Position numbers and translations under genes: made by a program
Shown: positions 11,201 to 23,900 of the stretch, piece after piece
How the letters are laid out: each line of letters starts with the position of its first letter
Position numbering within the stretch: the stretch's first letter is position 1
Source of the DNA: Tigriopus japonicus
Lineage: Eukaryota > Arthropoda > Copepoda > Harpacticoida > Harpacticidae
Assembly (NCBI GenBank): GCA_010645155.1
Contig: CM021319.1
Coordinates: 1,847,085 to 1,911,084 of the forward strand
Direction of reading: 5' to 3'
Length of the DNA: 64,000 nucleotides
Notes under the pieces: model-generated
Seen by the model: the letters and a program-made list of their open reading frames with translations, nothing else
The model's database searches: none
What the model was told of the DNA's origin: nothing

Positions 11201-14105
11201 TGAAGAGGTCCATCAAGGCCACCATGGCCAACCTCAACCGCGCGGAGGTCGCAATGGCTGTCAAGGCATTCAGGAGCCGTATCGAGAGAACGATTGATGC
11301 TAGCGGAAGACATATTAAATAAAAAAATGTGTATCAGTGTAGTAAACACCCCTTGAGAAATTGTTGGCGATTCCTTGACACGTTTAGGAGCTATAGCCTT
11401 CAAAAAGTCCTCCAGATTTACCTGACATACCCTGGACTTTAGGATATGCTCACGCTCATAATCCCCCAAAAATCTCCTCGTTGGTCATCTGGTGGATATT
11501 CGCCTAGAACGGCGCAACTTTGAACCCAGAATGGGCACCTCCAAATACACTCAATGGACATGTATTGAAAATGTATATGCAATGTGTAATTTCCTAACAC
11601 GCAATCAAAACTAAACTATTTAAAAAAAAACTATGTATAATGTAGCCAATAAATAAAGCTACAGGTGCTTCTAGAGTACAACTGATCATGAGTGGCACAA
11701 CCGGGTGAACCTTCTTTCCTTAACGTTTTGACGGCCAGTTTTGTCTTTTCTTCAAGACAAGGCTGGCTCGCTCTGGGTAGGTAGACTGGTTCTTGCTCGT
11801 CCTAGGCGTCCTTTGATCCATTTGCTCTTAGGATCACTCGCTTCCAATGGCGAGATGTTTCCACCCAAGAATGGAAGTACTCTTCTTGGTTCAAAAGTGA
11901 CCTTAAGACGTACTAAGGCATTGCATATTTGGGTGGGTGATTAGTTACCAAAGTGGCCTAAAGCGCCGTTGGCCTATTCCCCCAAAAAGTTCAAATTTTC
12001 TTTGCGAAGGAGGAAAACCGTGTGTTCCACTCATTTCCTAATAGCACTTGCTACTCAAAAAATGTCGGGACCAACCGGGAAGTTTGCCGTGTTACCCTGG
12101 TGAACGTTGCTGGCAGGCCTAACTAAGTCTCTGCTCAGATATGGCACAGAGTAGTATTTGTTTTACCGAAGAAAGCCGTCTTTCAAGGTACAACGAAGCC
12201 AAAACGCATATTTGGTGAGACTGGCTGGCGGTTGGACTGGTGTGCCCTCGAGAGCAACAAGAAGAAAAGAAGAAAAAGAGAGCTGAAGAGTACATTTCGT
12301 GGATCCGAAAGGGGGTTTCTCTATCTAGGAATAATATTTCTTGTTCAAAGTACAAACTGGAAAGAGGAGGGGTTTATATAAGATCGATTTCTCTCTCATA
12401 ATTAACTCCGTACGTTATTTTTAAAGGGTATGTTTCCTAACCAAAGGAATATCCTGTTATTAAAGTTCTTTGAAATGAGGAAGAACTTTGCACATAATAA
12501 TTCGTGCGTCTTGGACACAAAAATTGACAACAGGCTAGCAGCAAATGACCTTTCGCCTAATTGTAACAAAAGTTTTAAAGAATGTTGTTGCTTAAAATGC
12601 AATAAACAATGATTGAAAAAGAAAGTCAAGTCCTAGGACAACCAGATATGTCACATTAAAAAGCTGTGTTGTCTAAAATGTTTGACATCCGGCCGTTTTT
12701 TTCGTAAGCTATCGCCATCCAATCAACAAGTTGGAAAAGTTAACCTTTTGTTTCTTTAAGAATTCACTTCACGTCTTATGCAATTTGAAAGGTGAGGTTT
12801 CCCAAGAACTATTTTGTATACCAAAAGTAAGAGATTCATAAGGCTATGCATTCCATTCCAATCCAGTAAATCTTTAATCTCAATTGTATGAACTGGCGAG
12901 TGAAGTCAAAACCTCTTCTTTATGTGAAATTTGCTTTTGAATGGACAAAGGACGGATACCTTCATTTTCTTCTACTTTCTAGCTCTCTGATTTCAATGAA
13001 CGAGATTGGAGAGATCCACAAACCTATCCAAGGCTCACACCAAAACAAGAAATTTTCTCTTTTGAAGCAAGCCAGCCACCCTTCAACGATGAACAAACGA
13101 ATGAGGAAAATTCTTGCCGGACTGGAAAGTTCTAAAATGTCTGAAACGGGTCAAGATCGTGATCTTGAACACAATTTCTATTGAGATTTAAAAGTCAAAA
13201 TGAAAATCATGAAGAGTGTTTGGAAGTAAAGTGCCAGCCAGGCGCGGTTGCTTAATTATAACTTCATGAAGTAGTCTACAAGCCTGTAGCACCCCACGAA
13301 ACCCCAACCGTTTTGCTCGCCTACAATTACTGAATAAATTTTTGATTATCCTTCATTGGAATCTTGTTCTCCAAAATACAAAAGTCTTGCTTTCTAGTTC
13401 TCCAGGAGAAAATAAAAGGCATTGCCTATTGCTGGGGAATATTCTGAGACTTGAAGCAACAGGCCAAGTCGATCTCGCAAACGTACCAGTGTGGGTTCTT
13501 CGGTGGATCACCAATTGTCCGGACTGGATGAAAGTTTTACTGCAGACATTGCATTTGTGGGGTCGTTCCCCCGTGTGTATTCGTACGTGGCGATGAAGTT
13601 TGCCTGAATGCTCAAAGCTCTTTCCACAAGTGTCGCACTTGTAGGGGCGTTCATTGGTATGAATCCGTCGATGAACCGACAAATTCTCCTTGACCGAAAA
13701 GCTCTTGGGACAGATATCACACAAGTAGGGCTTTTCCCCCGTATGAATGCGGTAATGTCTGGCCAACCGAGCGGGTACACTGAAGGTCTTTTCGCATTGG
13801 TCACACTTGTATTGTTCTTGGCCCACAGGTAGTCCTTGAGTCAGTGGAGAGACACTTCGAGAACTGTACGAGTCCGTTGGAGAGGGTGGTCCAGAATACA
13901 CCGGGGTAGCGGTTTGCATTCTAGCCTTGGCGTGTTTGATTTGCTGAAGATGGAGGTCCATGTGAAATGAAAAGTCGTGATAGTTGAGAAAACCTTGTCC
14001 ACAATACTGGCACTTGAAAGTGTTGGGGGCAGTGGTCGGATTTGAAGGAGCTCCCGTGTTCCAAAACTGTCTTTTCGCTTCCATTGAAGGAATCATGTTT
14101 GACAC
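8278..14105 (-). CDS. Kr-h1: Kruppel homolog 1, C2H2 zinc-finger transcription factor
   Basis: DNA-binding factor induced by juvenile hormone through Met/Gce; in insects it represses metamorphosis and regulates reproduction. CDS = complement of 13487-14105, 9667-9750, 9509-9600, 8278-9441 (phases 1, 1, 0), 652 aa, TGA stop at 8278. Eight C2H2 fingers: a divergent N-terminal one ([10 protein letters not shown], about residues 30-53); four in the first exon including the family-diagnostic [32 protein letters not shown] and [12 protein letters not shown]; one in the 84-bp exon; one in the 92-bp exon; one opening the last exon. The C-terminal ~360 residues are low-complexity Ser/Pro/Asn/Gln with an acidic stretch, as expected of a regulatory tail. 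Intron 1 (9751-13486, 3.7 kb) is long and carries a mariner relic; the other two introns are short. The ATG at 14105 opens the only plausible frame. Confidence 0.95.
9751..13486 (-). other. Kr-h1 intron 1
   Basis: GTACGT donor at 13486-13481 and TTCTAG acceptor at 9757-9752. It splits two zinc fingers inside the TGEKP linker. It contains the mariner-type fold-back (10612-11434); outside that, 9751-10611 and 11435-13486, nothing recognisable was found. Short ORFs here have no family resemblance. Confidence 0.85.
10612..11434. mobile_element. Fold-back relic of a mariner/Tc1-type (DD37D-like) transposon
   Basis: Both ends begin CAGGGTATGTCAGGTAAATC (left at 10612, complement ending at 11434). 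The left arm (minus, 11132-10725) encodes the C-terminal half of an IS630/Tc1/mariner transposase: [12 protein letters not shown], then [22 protein letters not shown]. The TAG at the stop replaces an expected Trp codon. I count 37 residues between the Asp of QDSAPAH and the Asp of NPCDFY, the spacing of the DD37D (maT-like) group. The right arm (plus, about 11120-11330) repeats the same C-terminal coding end in inverted orientation with a frameshift. The N-terminal DNA-binding part and the first catalytic Asp are missing, so the element is dead. A TA precedes the left end; none follows the right end. Confidence 0.85.
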
Positions 14106-14403
14106 TGACCTCTCTTTTTTTTCTTTCTTTTTCTCTCGGGATCTCTTTCAGTGTTTCTTGTTAGGAGGCTACTGGAAAACACACCACGAAGCCTCACCTC
14201 GGTGGTAGGGAGAATGGGATCAAGACTCTCGTCTTATCTCTAGCTTCACGGGACTGGAACTCGAATTTTCACTTCATTTTCCTGGTTGAGCCCGAGTTAT
14301 CATACGTTGTAGTGGGAAGCCTGAGGCTCGGAGGTGCGCTAAGTCCGATCCAGCCTAAAGAACTGAAAGTACAACACACTCTGTTCGCCATTGAGTAGTC
14401 GCT

Positions 14404-14450
14404 AGAACTTAGTCAGTCACTCACTCACTCACTCACGCAGTCAGTCAGTC
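14404..14450 (+). repeat. (AGTC/ACTC)n microsatellite
   Basis: Consecutive AGTC and ACTC tetranucleotides with a few interruptions, in the presumed 5' region of Kr-h1. Confidence 0.9.
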
Positions 14451-14652
14451 AGTAAGCGAGTGGACTGTTTTTCAAATGCTGCTGCGCTCGCCTCGCTGGA
14501 TGTTCAGGTACACATCAACTGCGAGAGAAGAGTCATTCACCGCGCTCTTGCACCGACGTGAACACACGGGAGGATCCCGGCCCTACTACTTCTGAATTCA
14601 CTCACTCACCAACTTGCTCACGGATTCGAATCCAACTTACTCCCGAGTAAGT

Positions 14653-14698
14653 CGCCGGTTGGTCGGTCGGTCGGTCGGTCGGTCTGTTGGTCGGCGGG
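14653..14698 (+). repeat. (GGTC)n microsatellite
   Basis: GGTC repeated about seven times with one variant (TGTT), about 550 bp upstream of the Kr-h1 ATG. Confidence 0.9.
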
Positions 14699-16148
14699 AC
14701 GCACGGATGCAAGCGGCATCCATTTCGGGTGATCGGGTCTGGGCTCACGGCCGTCGGTCTTCCGAACCTACAGTACCTAACGGAGTCCAACTCGAAACGT
14801 GTTCGGAGGATTTAGATGAGGTTGTCCGTCGAATTGTGCTGTTTTGTATTTGATCTCATTGGGCCCCCAAGGCGAATCGGGGCCATAATGTGGAACGATC
14901 TGTCGTAGGTTCGAGTGTGGAGTGGACTACTCACGGTCGAGCTTTTGCTTGTACGGTCTGTGGTCCAGCTCACGCATGCACATACACATGTTTCTACATA
15001 CGTACGTACTACTTGCTTGAATGTTGCACGCAAGCTGGAATACAAGCAATGGGAAACTTGGAGAACAGGCGCAGTCGGAAAATGTACTTCAGAACATAAC
15101 GCACACTTGGAACGCATCGCGTTACAAAAAATGGTTCCACTGACGACGTAAAAAGACGGTAGCACCGATGACCTACGGAACTAACTAAAATGGACCGTAG
15201 GCACGGGACAATTTTGATTGCTTTGATCAAGACGCCGTCACTTCAGAATTAAGGTGGAGAAGTCATTTTTGAGTTCCAAACACAGACCAGATCCGCTAAT
15301 CGATTATCCTGACTTTCAATGCCAGTCTCATCAACAACATTTTCTAGAGTCATAGCCCGCTTTTCCAATCCTTTTCGGAATTGAAAAGACACTGGAGAAC
15401 TGATCTCCAAGCACATTGACCATAACTTCAATATCATTGACGGTTATAACGTTCACCTCAAAAGATCCTACAGGATTGAGCTGGAGAATTCATTTTTGAG
15501 TTCCAAGAACATTTGAAACCAGTTTTGAGGTGAAGAGACAATACCGCATCCGTAATCGAGGTCTCTTGATTAGGTCACGGGCCAAGAGTTGATGTAATGT
15601 CATTTAAAACATGACATTACATCATCAATAAAACATTAAAATCATAAACCAAATTTATGAATATTTCTAGGATAATTGTTAGGCCCACTTAGGTCGATGA
15701 CAATGGTTTATAATGTTGGTGAAATCTATTTTGCCCTTCAATTTTCAATGGCTATTTTCTAACACAATTCTCGCACGACATAATTAGTACAATTTGTAAA
15801 AAAAATTTACAATATTGTTATACGAACTCGCATGACCTTCAGTCGCAGTAAACAATGAATAAATAAAATCGAATTAGAACAAAAGCTTAATGGATTTCGT
15901 CAAAATTTCAAGTACGGAAAACCATGACACCACCTTAGGAATGCGTAACAAGAAAAATTCAGAAATTTGGTTAAAAGCATGTTTGTTTTGTTGTTTGTTA
16001 AGGAGTTAGTACATCACTGATAGAGGGTGTTCCATGAAGGAATATACCCGCCCCTTGCCACTTTTTTGGCTGCCTATGGTATGTATTGGTAGTTGCTTGC
16101 ATGGAAAGACGGTTCAACGTCAAATTTTGACTCCAAAGAGTTGAGTTT

Positions 16149-16222
16149 GGAGTCAGCCGGGATCAAACCCCAGCCATCCGCACGACAAACCGACGCAGTA
16201 CGCAATACGTGCGCCATGACTC
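16149..16222 (-). other. 74-nt tRNA-like module, probable SINE head
   Basis: Minus strand: GAGTCA at one end pairs with TGACTC at the other as an acceptor-like stem, with GGTTTGATCCC (Pol III B-box-like) at the T-arm position and TGGCGCACG near the A-box position. Its length is that of a tRNA, but the T-arm pairs poorly with a 7-nt loop and no clean anticodon arm was found. It lies in repeat DNA, and the adjacent plus-strand sequence 15990-16110 recurs at 30470-30545. A SINE derived from a tRNA is likelier than a functional tRNA. Confidence 0.45.
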
Positions 16223-16785
16223 ACCCCTGGTTAAAAGCACGTTTTAAGTGATATTTTATCAATTTTAGACCGTGACCCAATTAACAGAACTCGATTACGT
16301 ATGCGGCATTGTCTCTTCACCTCAAAATTGGTCTCAAAAGTCAAAGCCCGAAATTCAAAAATGACTTTTCCAGCTCCGCATGAACCTGTCTGGAGAAATT
16401 AAACACCGTGGTTGTATTTGCGAAAAAGAAAAACGTTTTTGGATTGGTCTTAACCTTTTGGGTCGCTCTCCCTCCTTTCCAAACTAATCGGAATTGATGC
16501 AGGCCCTAATTTTTGCTCGGACCACATCCAATTTCTTTTGGAGGCTAGCTACACGTAGAAGTCTATTTGAAAGCTGACAACTCCTTTTGAACAACTTCTT
16601 TCTAACCTTTGGAATTTTAAAAAATGGCCCACCCTATGGCACCATTTCTGGAATGGACAGAAACAAAGAAACCTCATCAAAAATTGAAATCAGCCTTTTT
16701 ATTGCTTCATGTATGGATCCAATGCTCATGCGATGAGGTGAGTTGGACTTGATTCTCAAGCTTTCTTTTAGTCCATTCCTAAGGG

Positions 16786-17576
16786 CAGGGTTGGTTCAAT
16801 CCCGCCCGGTTGACATTAAACCCGAAAAACCCACTTGGGCGGGTTTTTTCAGCGGTTTTTTCGGGCCGTTTTTTGGGTTTTTCGGGTTTTTCTCCTTTTT
16901 TTGTCTTAAAAGCCCCTAATTCGTCTCTTAAAATTGTGCTCACCTCTACGTGAGTGACTATATGCGACTTTTATCTCCTAAAACTCTTGAAAAAGATATG
17001 AATTACGTATGGAGATATGTTATAAATAGGGCTTGAATTAAGTTACTCTTTTTTGGCTACAAGTTGCAGCCCCTAAGCCCTAAAGTTGCAATATTTTGAT
17101 AAAGTGCACTCAATGCGACGGAAGTTGTTATTAAGTTGCCATTTCATGGCTTAAAAATGTTACTTGTTGACATAAAAGTGTCAAATTTGGCCAAATATAT
17201 GTTTGGGCAAAGTTTTTATTGCAAATTTCTCTTTTTTAATCTAAGGCTTCCTTAAAAACATATTTTTGCTTTTCACAAATTATTCTAGAATTTGAAAAAA
17301 ACACTTAGTCTTTGAAAAGGTACTGTGAAAGTGTGTAAAATATTTATTTCAAGTAATTTCCAGCAGGATTTAAGCAATCGAGACAAAAAATGTCAAAGGT
17401 TGCTCTTTCTTGCGAAAAAAATCGAGTTATGAATATGTTTTGTATTGTCAAAACTCAGATGTGATATGTTATTGTGGTCCAATAAAAAGAAGAGTATATG
17501 AAAAGTTAATAGTATGAACCAGAAACCAAAAACCCGCCCGAAAAACCCGGTCGGGTTTTTCTCCAATGCAACCCTG
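16786..17576. mobile_element. hAT-type non-autonomous element, TSD CCTAAGGG
   Basis: Ends CAGGGTTGGTTCAATCC and complement GGATTGCAACCCTG-like, each followed by GC-rich CCCGCCCGG / AACCCGGTCGGG blocks. Flanked by a perfect 8-bp duplication CCTAAGGG (16778-16785 and 17577-17584). 791 bp, no transposase. A left-half copy is at 39870-40235, and part of the interior resembles the element at 63121-63578. Confidence 0.9.
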
Positions 17577-17999
17577 CCTAAGGGAGTATCATGGTTGTCT
17601 GTACCTGAAATATTGACGAAATCTATTGAGTCTTTGGTCTAATTTGGATGAACAAAAGTTCGATTGTATCCTTCGATAATTGTTTTCGTAAATAGCCATT
17701 GAAAATTGAACGACAAAATACATTTTACCAATATTTCAAACCACTATTGACTTAAGTGTGCCTAACAAGTAACTTAAAGAAAACATTCAGAAGTATGTTT
17801 TTTAGCATATTCTAAGTGACATTTTATCAATTTTAGGCCCGTGACCTAATTAACAGAACTCGATTGCATATGCAGCACTGTCTCTTCCCCTCAGAACTGG
17901 TCTTAAATTTCTTTTGAACTTAAAAATGACTTCGCCAGCTCAATTAAACAACGTGCCTTCATGGACGATACTTGCTCAATATCATAACCTCCATTGTCT

Positions 18000-18545
18000 T
18001 TGAGTGGAACATCTAATTTTGACGCCCCAATAGGTCATTGTGCGGAATTTCATCTCATGTAAAGCCATGTTACTCTCTGCAACCCAAGAGTAGACTTTCT
18101 CCAAGCCATCAGCTAGACTTTTTCAGTCCTGACCATTCCTTCCTTAAACCAATTTTGTGTCATCGGCATTTGAAAAAATACTGGGTTTTGTACTAAACTT
18201 CTGGAGAGGAGCAATAAAAAAAGAAGATTAACAAGGGCGGACCTAAAATTGAACCTTGTGGAACACAGGACTTGACATCATACACGCCACTAAATGCTCC
18301 TTTAATCTTATCTAACCATTTGCTTCCTATCACTTATGAAACATCCAATCCAATTCAGGACCTTACCCTGGACCCCTAACTCTTTGAGTTGATCGAGCAA
18401 AAGACCATGATCTACCTTATCAAAGGCCTTGGCAAAGTCATCAACTGACTCGTGACTCTCAGGCCCATCAATGATCTACTCAATACGGTCAACCAGTTGG
18501 GTTACTGTACTAAAATGAGCTCGAACCCATGCTGTCCAGATAGAA
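18000..18545 (-). mobile_element. LINE reverse-transcriptase fragment
   Basis: The minus strand shows reverse-transcriptase blocks: [15 protein letters not shown], then VDDFAKAFDKVDHGLLLDQL, KVLNWIG, a PQGS block and a degenerate ADDTK, with frameshifts and stops. It is the same family as the copy at 32956-34541, which has the corresponding [19 protein letters not shown] segments. A dead fragment of a CR1/jockey-type non-LTR retrotransposon. Confidence 0.8.
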
Positions 18546-19067
18546 TTATCATATCTTTTAGGTCGCATTCAAACTGCAGAACAGTTGTTTTGGGTATCGT
18601 GAAAACAAGTTTTTTGTACTTTTTTTTTAAAGTTTTCAGTAAAAACTTTTTAATCCTCGCTCTAATTATTTGAAACTTTAAAGGTTGATTCAGTCTCTTC
18701 TCGTCTGTCGTCGTGAGCACACGTCTTTTGCGTTGCTCATGAATTACGGGCCGGTTTAGACTTAGTGCTGTGTTGTGTTGTGTAGTGGTCGTTTGGATCC
18801 AAGGTAAGCCATTTTTGCATATTTATTTGCCTTTCTCTTCTTTCTCTTACTACTTTATTTCTATCTTTTTTATTTTATTTCTCATTTTGTCGTACTCTTT
18901 TCGTATTCTCCTCTATTTTCAGTTTATTTTTATTTTTCTTAATATCTTTTCTTTGTGTGTCTTTTTTTCAGGTTTCCTTTAGTTCCTAAGTTCTATATTG
19001 TCGTTTTTAATGTCCTTTTCATACTTACATTCTTAGTTGTACTGGCAAATTAATTTGTCTTGATTAG
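18546..19067. other. T-rich intergenic DNA before gap
   Basis: T-rich tracts and a run of TTTATTT/TTTCTT motifs at 18830-18980. No gene recognised. Confidence 0.4.
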
Positions 19068-19514
19068 NNNNNNNNNNNNNNNNNNNNNNNNNNNNNNNNN
19101 NNNNNNNNNNNNNNNNNNNNNNNNNNNNNNNNNNNNNNNNNNNNNNNNNNNNNNNNNNNNNNNNNNNNNNNNNNNNNNNNNNNNNNNNNNNNNNNNNNNN
19201 NNNNNNNNNNNNNNNNNNNNNNNNNNNNNNNNNNNNNNNNNNNNNNNNNNNNNNNNNNNNNNNNNNNNNNNNNNNNNNNNNNNNNNNNNNNNNNNNNNNN
19301 NNNNNNNNNNNNNNNNNNNNNNNNNNNNNNNNNNNNNNNNNNNNNNNNNNNNNNNNNNNNNNNNNNNNNNNNNNNNNNNNNNNNNNNNNNNNNNNNNNNN
19401 NNNNNNNNNNNNNNNNNNNNNNNNNNNNNNNNNNNNNNNNNNNNNNNNNNNNNNNNNNNNNNNNNNNNNNNNNNNNNNNNNNNNNNNNNNNNNNNNNNNN
19501 NNNNNNNNNNNNNN
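19068..19514. other. Assembly gap (447 N)
   Basis: An unbroken run of N. Any ORF read across it is meaningless. Confidence 1.
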
Positions 19515-20951
19515 GTTTCAAAGCTTGTCACTTGGCGGCCCAATTCCAGTCAAGGTATTCATTTTTACGTAAAATATCGATCGTTTCCAGGGACCTAAAA
19601 AATCATTGAATGAACACCTAGATGAAAAAAAACTTGGATTCGCCAAAGTGGGCTGAGCAGCACAGCACAGCCAGTGACCCTGCTTTTGCCGCTAGCGATA
19701 CCATTTTAAACGTTCACTTGAAGCAACCTTTGTCACGTCCTATTGGAATAGCATTGTAGGAGTTAGGAATTATTGTACTTTCCTTGCAAGTTCTTTCCAG
19801 AAAATGGGCAACAAAATATGAAATGGCTCTACAATGATGCTAACCAAGAACTTTGGGAAGTAAAAAATCTATTTTCAAATTTTCAAATCATTGGTTGACT
19901 GGACTACGTTTGGAGCTTTGAACCTTGTAGTTGATGCTAGGCAAAAACCTGAATTGAAACCGTAACTTGATAAGTTCAGGATTGCACGGATGATTTGGTC
20001 ATTAATTATGGCCTTTAACTGATGAAAGGAGGCTTTCCAATTTTTTCTTTAGGTAAGTTACCAAATCGGATAATGGAAACCAAGTCTGTTGAACCAGACA
20101 TCACCTCATTTGATTTTTCCGATGGGCAATGTCGCGTCCGGTTTCATAATACTTTTCCGGCCCTTGGTTTAAATAAGGGTCTAAAAATCTCTTGAGAGAT
20201 GCCAGAGAAGAGAATCAATCATCGAAATACATTCGCCGAATGTTTCTGCACTTAAAAGTGGTAGAAATCATGTAAGTATTCGTACAGGGTGTGAACTGTA
20301 GTTGTGAAAATGATTCTCAATGATCAACATAGAAGCAAATTTTTGGGGAGTAAATGAGGAAAATTCATGTTACAGCTAGTCAATGTAATAATTGAAGTGG
20401 AAGTGGTTCCTGTTTTTGGCCATATTTGTTCAAGAAAGAAAGCTGACTCTATTAATACTCCCACACCAAGAAAACTTGAATTGGCTGTCGAACACCGCAG
20501 CCTCTTCGAACTGGCCAATGCCAACGAGTGAACTCGTATTTCTCCCCAAACCTGATCATAGTCCTCATGACAGAGCTGGAAATGCACTGATAAAATAAGG
20601 AAATTGGACGATGGACATAATTATTTCCAGCTATCAATTACACAAGGTAGTTATCAGAATGAAATGGGATAAAAAAAGAATAAGTCTTGAGTCATAATTA
20701 CTGATCAAATCATCTATAACGCATGCCAACGTTGTTTGGAACGTTAATCTGCTTCTGTCAGAGAACATGAAATCGCCACCCTGTTATTTGACCTTTGACC
20801 GACCTGATAAATGCTATCGCTGTAGAAAGTTGATAAGTTGCAGTGAACGTCTTTGAAGTGCAAGTGAATAATTTAGACTATGTCCATCGCGGTTTAAAAC
20901 TTATTCCTCATTTTTCAACCTTAAACCATCATTGTTTGATCCTCAACAAAA
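19515..20951 (+). promoter_or_regulatory. 5' flank of DGAT1
   Basis: 1.4 kb between the gap and the DGAT1 start codon. It must hold the promoter and 5' UTR, but no TATA box, initiator or non-coding exon could be fixed from sequence alone. No other gene is recognisable. Confidence 0.4.
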
Positions 20952-23900
20952 ATGCACGCCAATCCGGTTGCAACTGAGGCCAATGGAGAGCTCCGCTTGC
21001 GGCGGGTCAAATCGACTTCGAGGGCCCAAGAGATCGTAACCGAGGACGAGAAGCAACGACGAGCTCAGCCAGACAAACCGTACGTACGAATGATTGATTG
21101 AAGAGCTTTCAAAACTCACAACGGCTACTCAACGAAGTTTTTCATGCCATGATAAGAAGACCAACATTGATAGGTTAATATTAGTAATGATAACATAATT
21201 GCGTTGTGTGCAGGAATTTTGGATTTGCTAATGCTCGCTAAACCAGGCTCAGCCTTTGTTTTGAATCTTCCAAAAATATTTTTAAGAAATCATTTTCTTC
21301 TATGCAAATGAAATTTTTTTTTGGGGTCGTCTGCCCACTTACACATACTTTTTGGTTGTTCTTTCTTATAAAGGCTTTAGGTTAAAGCATATTTAGGACA
21401 AAAAGTTGGCAATAACTTGCTTTAGCCCAAAATAGCTGACATTCGATTTTTGGAAATAGCTGTGACAAGTCGACTCGGCAGATTACCTATTTATGTGGGA
21501 TTTTATCAAATTTGACTTTTGATCAAAATTGTCCTAATAGAACTAAAAAAAAAATAGTGCAGGTCGGTGCAGTAGATGTTCGAAGTTCGCCCTTAGAATC
21601 TTTTTAAAACGCCAAAAATGTCTAAAGTATTAGAATAAAACGTTTATCAATCATTGTGAATATAAATGTCGCTCACTCACTAAATTTAACAATGCTTCAA
21701 ACAACTTGATTGATTTTTAAAACCGAGAAGCCTCAAGGACTCCAGAAAAAAGTTCTCAGAATGTAATTGCCACTGGACAAAAAAATGGCAAGACAAGTGA
21801 ATTTACTTCAAAATCCATTTTCCACTAACAAAGCGAACAAACGCTTTGCGAAAAAACAAAGTGAAAGCTTTGGGAAGCCTTTTGTAGATATTTTTTTTCT
21901 TTAAAAAATTTTCGTCCCGCTGCCTTGGCAAGACAATCAAATACAACTACTGTAAATAGAAGCTGGCCAGAGTATAACACAATTATCTATGAAAAGCAGG
22001 GCATAAATCTTTATTCCAAGAAAAGTAATATATTGAAATTACTGTTACTCCCGCAAAAGTAATTGATCAAATTTACCATTATACATAATAAAAAGTCATG
22101 ACATAACTCATTACTAGGGCCCGGAAAAATATTTGCTAAAAACTGTTTAAATATATATTTTCTTCAAAAGCCCAAAATATTTGAAAAATACGCCAGATAT
22201 TTACGTAAAAAATACTTTTTTTACAACGTCATTGTTTGGTGATTTTGTCTGTGTGTACCGTGTGTACTGATTTTTCCTTTTTTTGTGTAGATTTGATGTA
22301 ATTGGTCGGTTTGAGGGCATATTTGGCACTAAACTGATATAAGAGCTTCTGTAAACTGTTTTAGTAATATGATTTTCAAATTGTCCCAATAGATGACGCA
22401 TTTTTTTGCTTATTTGACAATAGTTAAGGTTGTGAGTGTTTAGTTTCAGAACAAATGTTCTTTTGTAGACATTCTAGTATTTTTGGTTCATTTTGGGTCA
22501 ACCCTTTTGTGCATTGCCCATGAACCTGGAAAAATATCAGCGGAGACCTTGCGTTGCCAGACCCATCTTGCGTTGAATTCCAGCATGGTTACCAGGACAT
22601 AACCTTTGATGCCACTTTTTGGCCTCATGTCAACTCTGTTTCTTCGATGGCTATAATGTTTTCGAAAAGGATCATTTCTCAAAAATGGGTGACATTCAAA
22701 CTAAATGATGCCACTTAAAAGAAGATTATCGTCAAGGAAAAGGACTAATGATTTTGCCAAAAAACAAGCTTCGTAGATCTCGCCCGGGCAACCATGCTGG
22801 AAATCAACTTAAGATGGGTCTGGCGACGCAAGGTCTTTGCTCTTGTTTTTCTTGGCTCATTCACTCATTTTGCTAAAATTTTCCTGGGATAATTTTCTTG
22901 CCTAAATGATCGAGTCAATCTTTGCTCCAAAAGGCCAAAATATTTAAGAAATTGAGGAAAAATGGGGAAATATATATTTCATATTTTAAAAAATATAGTT
23001 CTTGGCCCTACTCATTACCATTTCTTTTGGGATAACGTGAGTGCATTGTAGTATCATTTTCATAAACATTTCGAACTCACTCATGAATGGGTAATTTTGA
23101 ATGTGGCTCCTTTTCACTAACATTGTCTGTTTTCCATTTCACTCTAAAAACCCGTCAAGTGCGTGCATAACCTTGCTTTGTTAAGAAGCGATAAGATAAG
23201 ATGATGGGATTCGATCTGATTTCAATCTGTTCAATCTTTTAGGACTCCCATGAATGTCATTGATTGTTATAATCAAAGTGGGAAAAATCTTAGCGTAATC
23301 TTTAAGGCACCCCTGGTTTGAAGTCGTAAAAAACAAGGGTACTTTTTGGATACTCTCTTTGACTGAACGCATTTTTCGTAGATGTGATATAAGCCTCGGA
23401 TAAATATTCAGTTTTGCTGTGGAGCAGAATCCCAGACGTTTCACAACGTAGTGTTTGCTGTTGGCTGATCGTCAGCTGACCCTACTCCTTGGAACGTCTG
23501 GAATTTCTGCTCCACAGAAAAACTGAATATGTCTCCGAGCGACTTCTATTAATACTAGACCGAGTGTAAGCCTAAAAATATGTCTCCGGTCGCCAACTGT
23601 TGAGCGGACAAAAGTGCGGGAACATTTAAAATGCGTGACCAGGCAAATGTCAACCATGCAAGTGATGAGTCAAATGTGGAATTCAGTAATGTTTTTGGGT
23701 CATTCTTTGTTATAGAGGTTGTGAAGAATTGTTTGTTGTCCCCCTCTATTCCCGCCCCACCAGCCTGTTGCGTAGACATCGCTGAAGGCCAGCCAGCATT
23801 GTCCATGCACTCGGGAAGAAACAAAACTCAACATAATTTTAACTATTTCGCAATATGTGTGATATTGTACTGATTAATAAGTATCATAATTGTTTACCGA

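Larger units (their letters stand above)
14106..15250 (-). promoter_or_regulatory. 5' flank / 5' UTR region of Kr-h1
   Basis: Noticeably richer in G+C than the surrounding DNA and carrying microsatellites at 14404-14450 and 14653-14698. By position it should contain the 5' UTR and promoter. No splice-linked upstream exon, TATA box or initiator could be assigned. ORFs through this stretch are composition artefacts. Confidence 0.45.
15475..17943. mobile_element. Composite TIR element with nested insertions
   Basis: The left end (TTGAGCTGGAGAATTCATTT at 15475) and right end (complement ending at 17943) match over about 300 bp, including GAGGTGAAGAGACA, an ATCGAGTTCTG-type block and TTCAATTTTCAATGGCTATT. 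A second right end lies at 16260-16377, so 15475-16377 may be one complete copy and the outer right arm the rest of another. Inside are the tRNA-like module (16149-16222) and the 791-bp hAT-type element (16786-17576). There is no coding capacity. A weaker relative of the terminus occurs near 15253. Confidence 0.65.

Noticed and set aside
14602..15230. Several ORFs on both strands upstream of Kr-h1
   Set aside because: They overlap microsatellites and G+C-richer promoter sequence, with no conserved content.
19033..19572. ORFs of 159-170 codons
   Set aside because: They are read through the N gap and have no sequence content.
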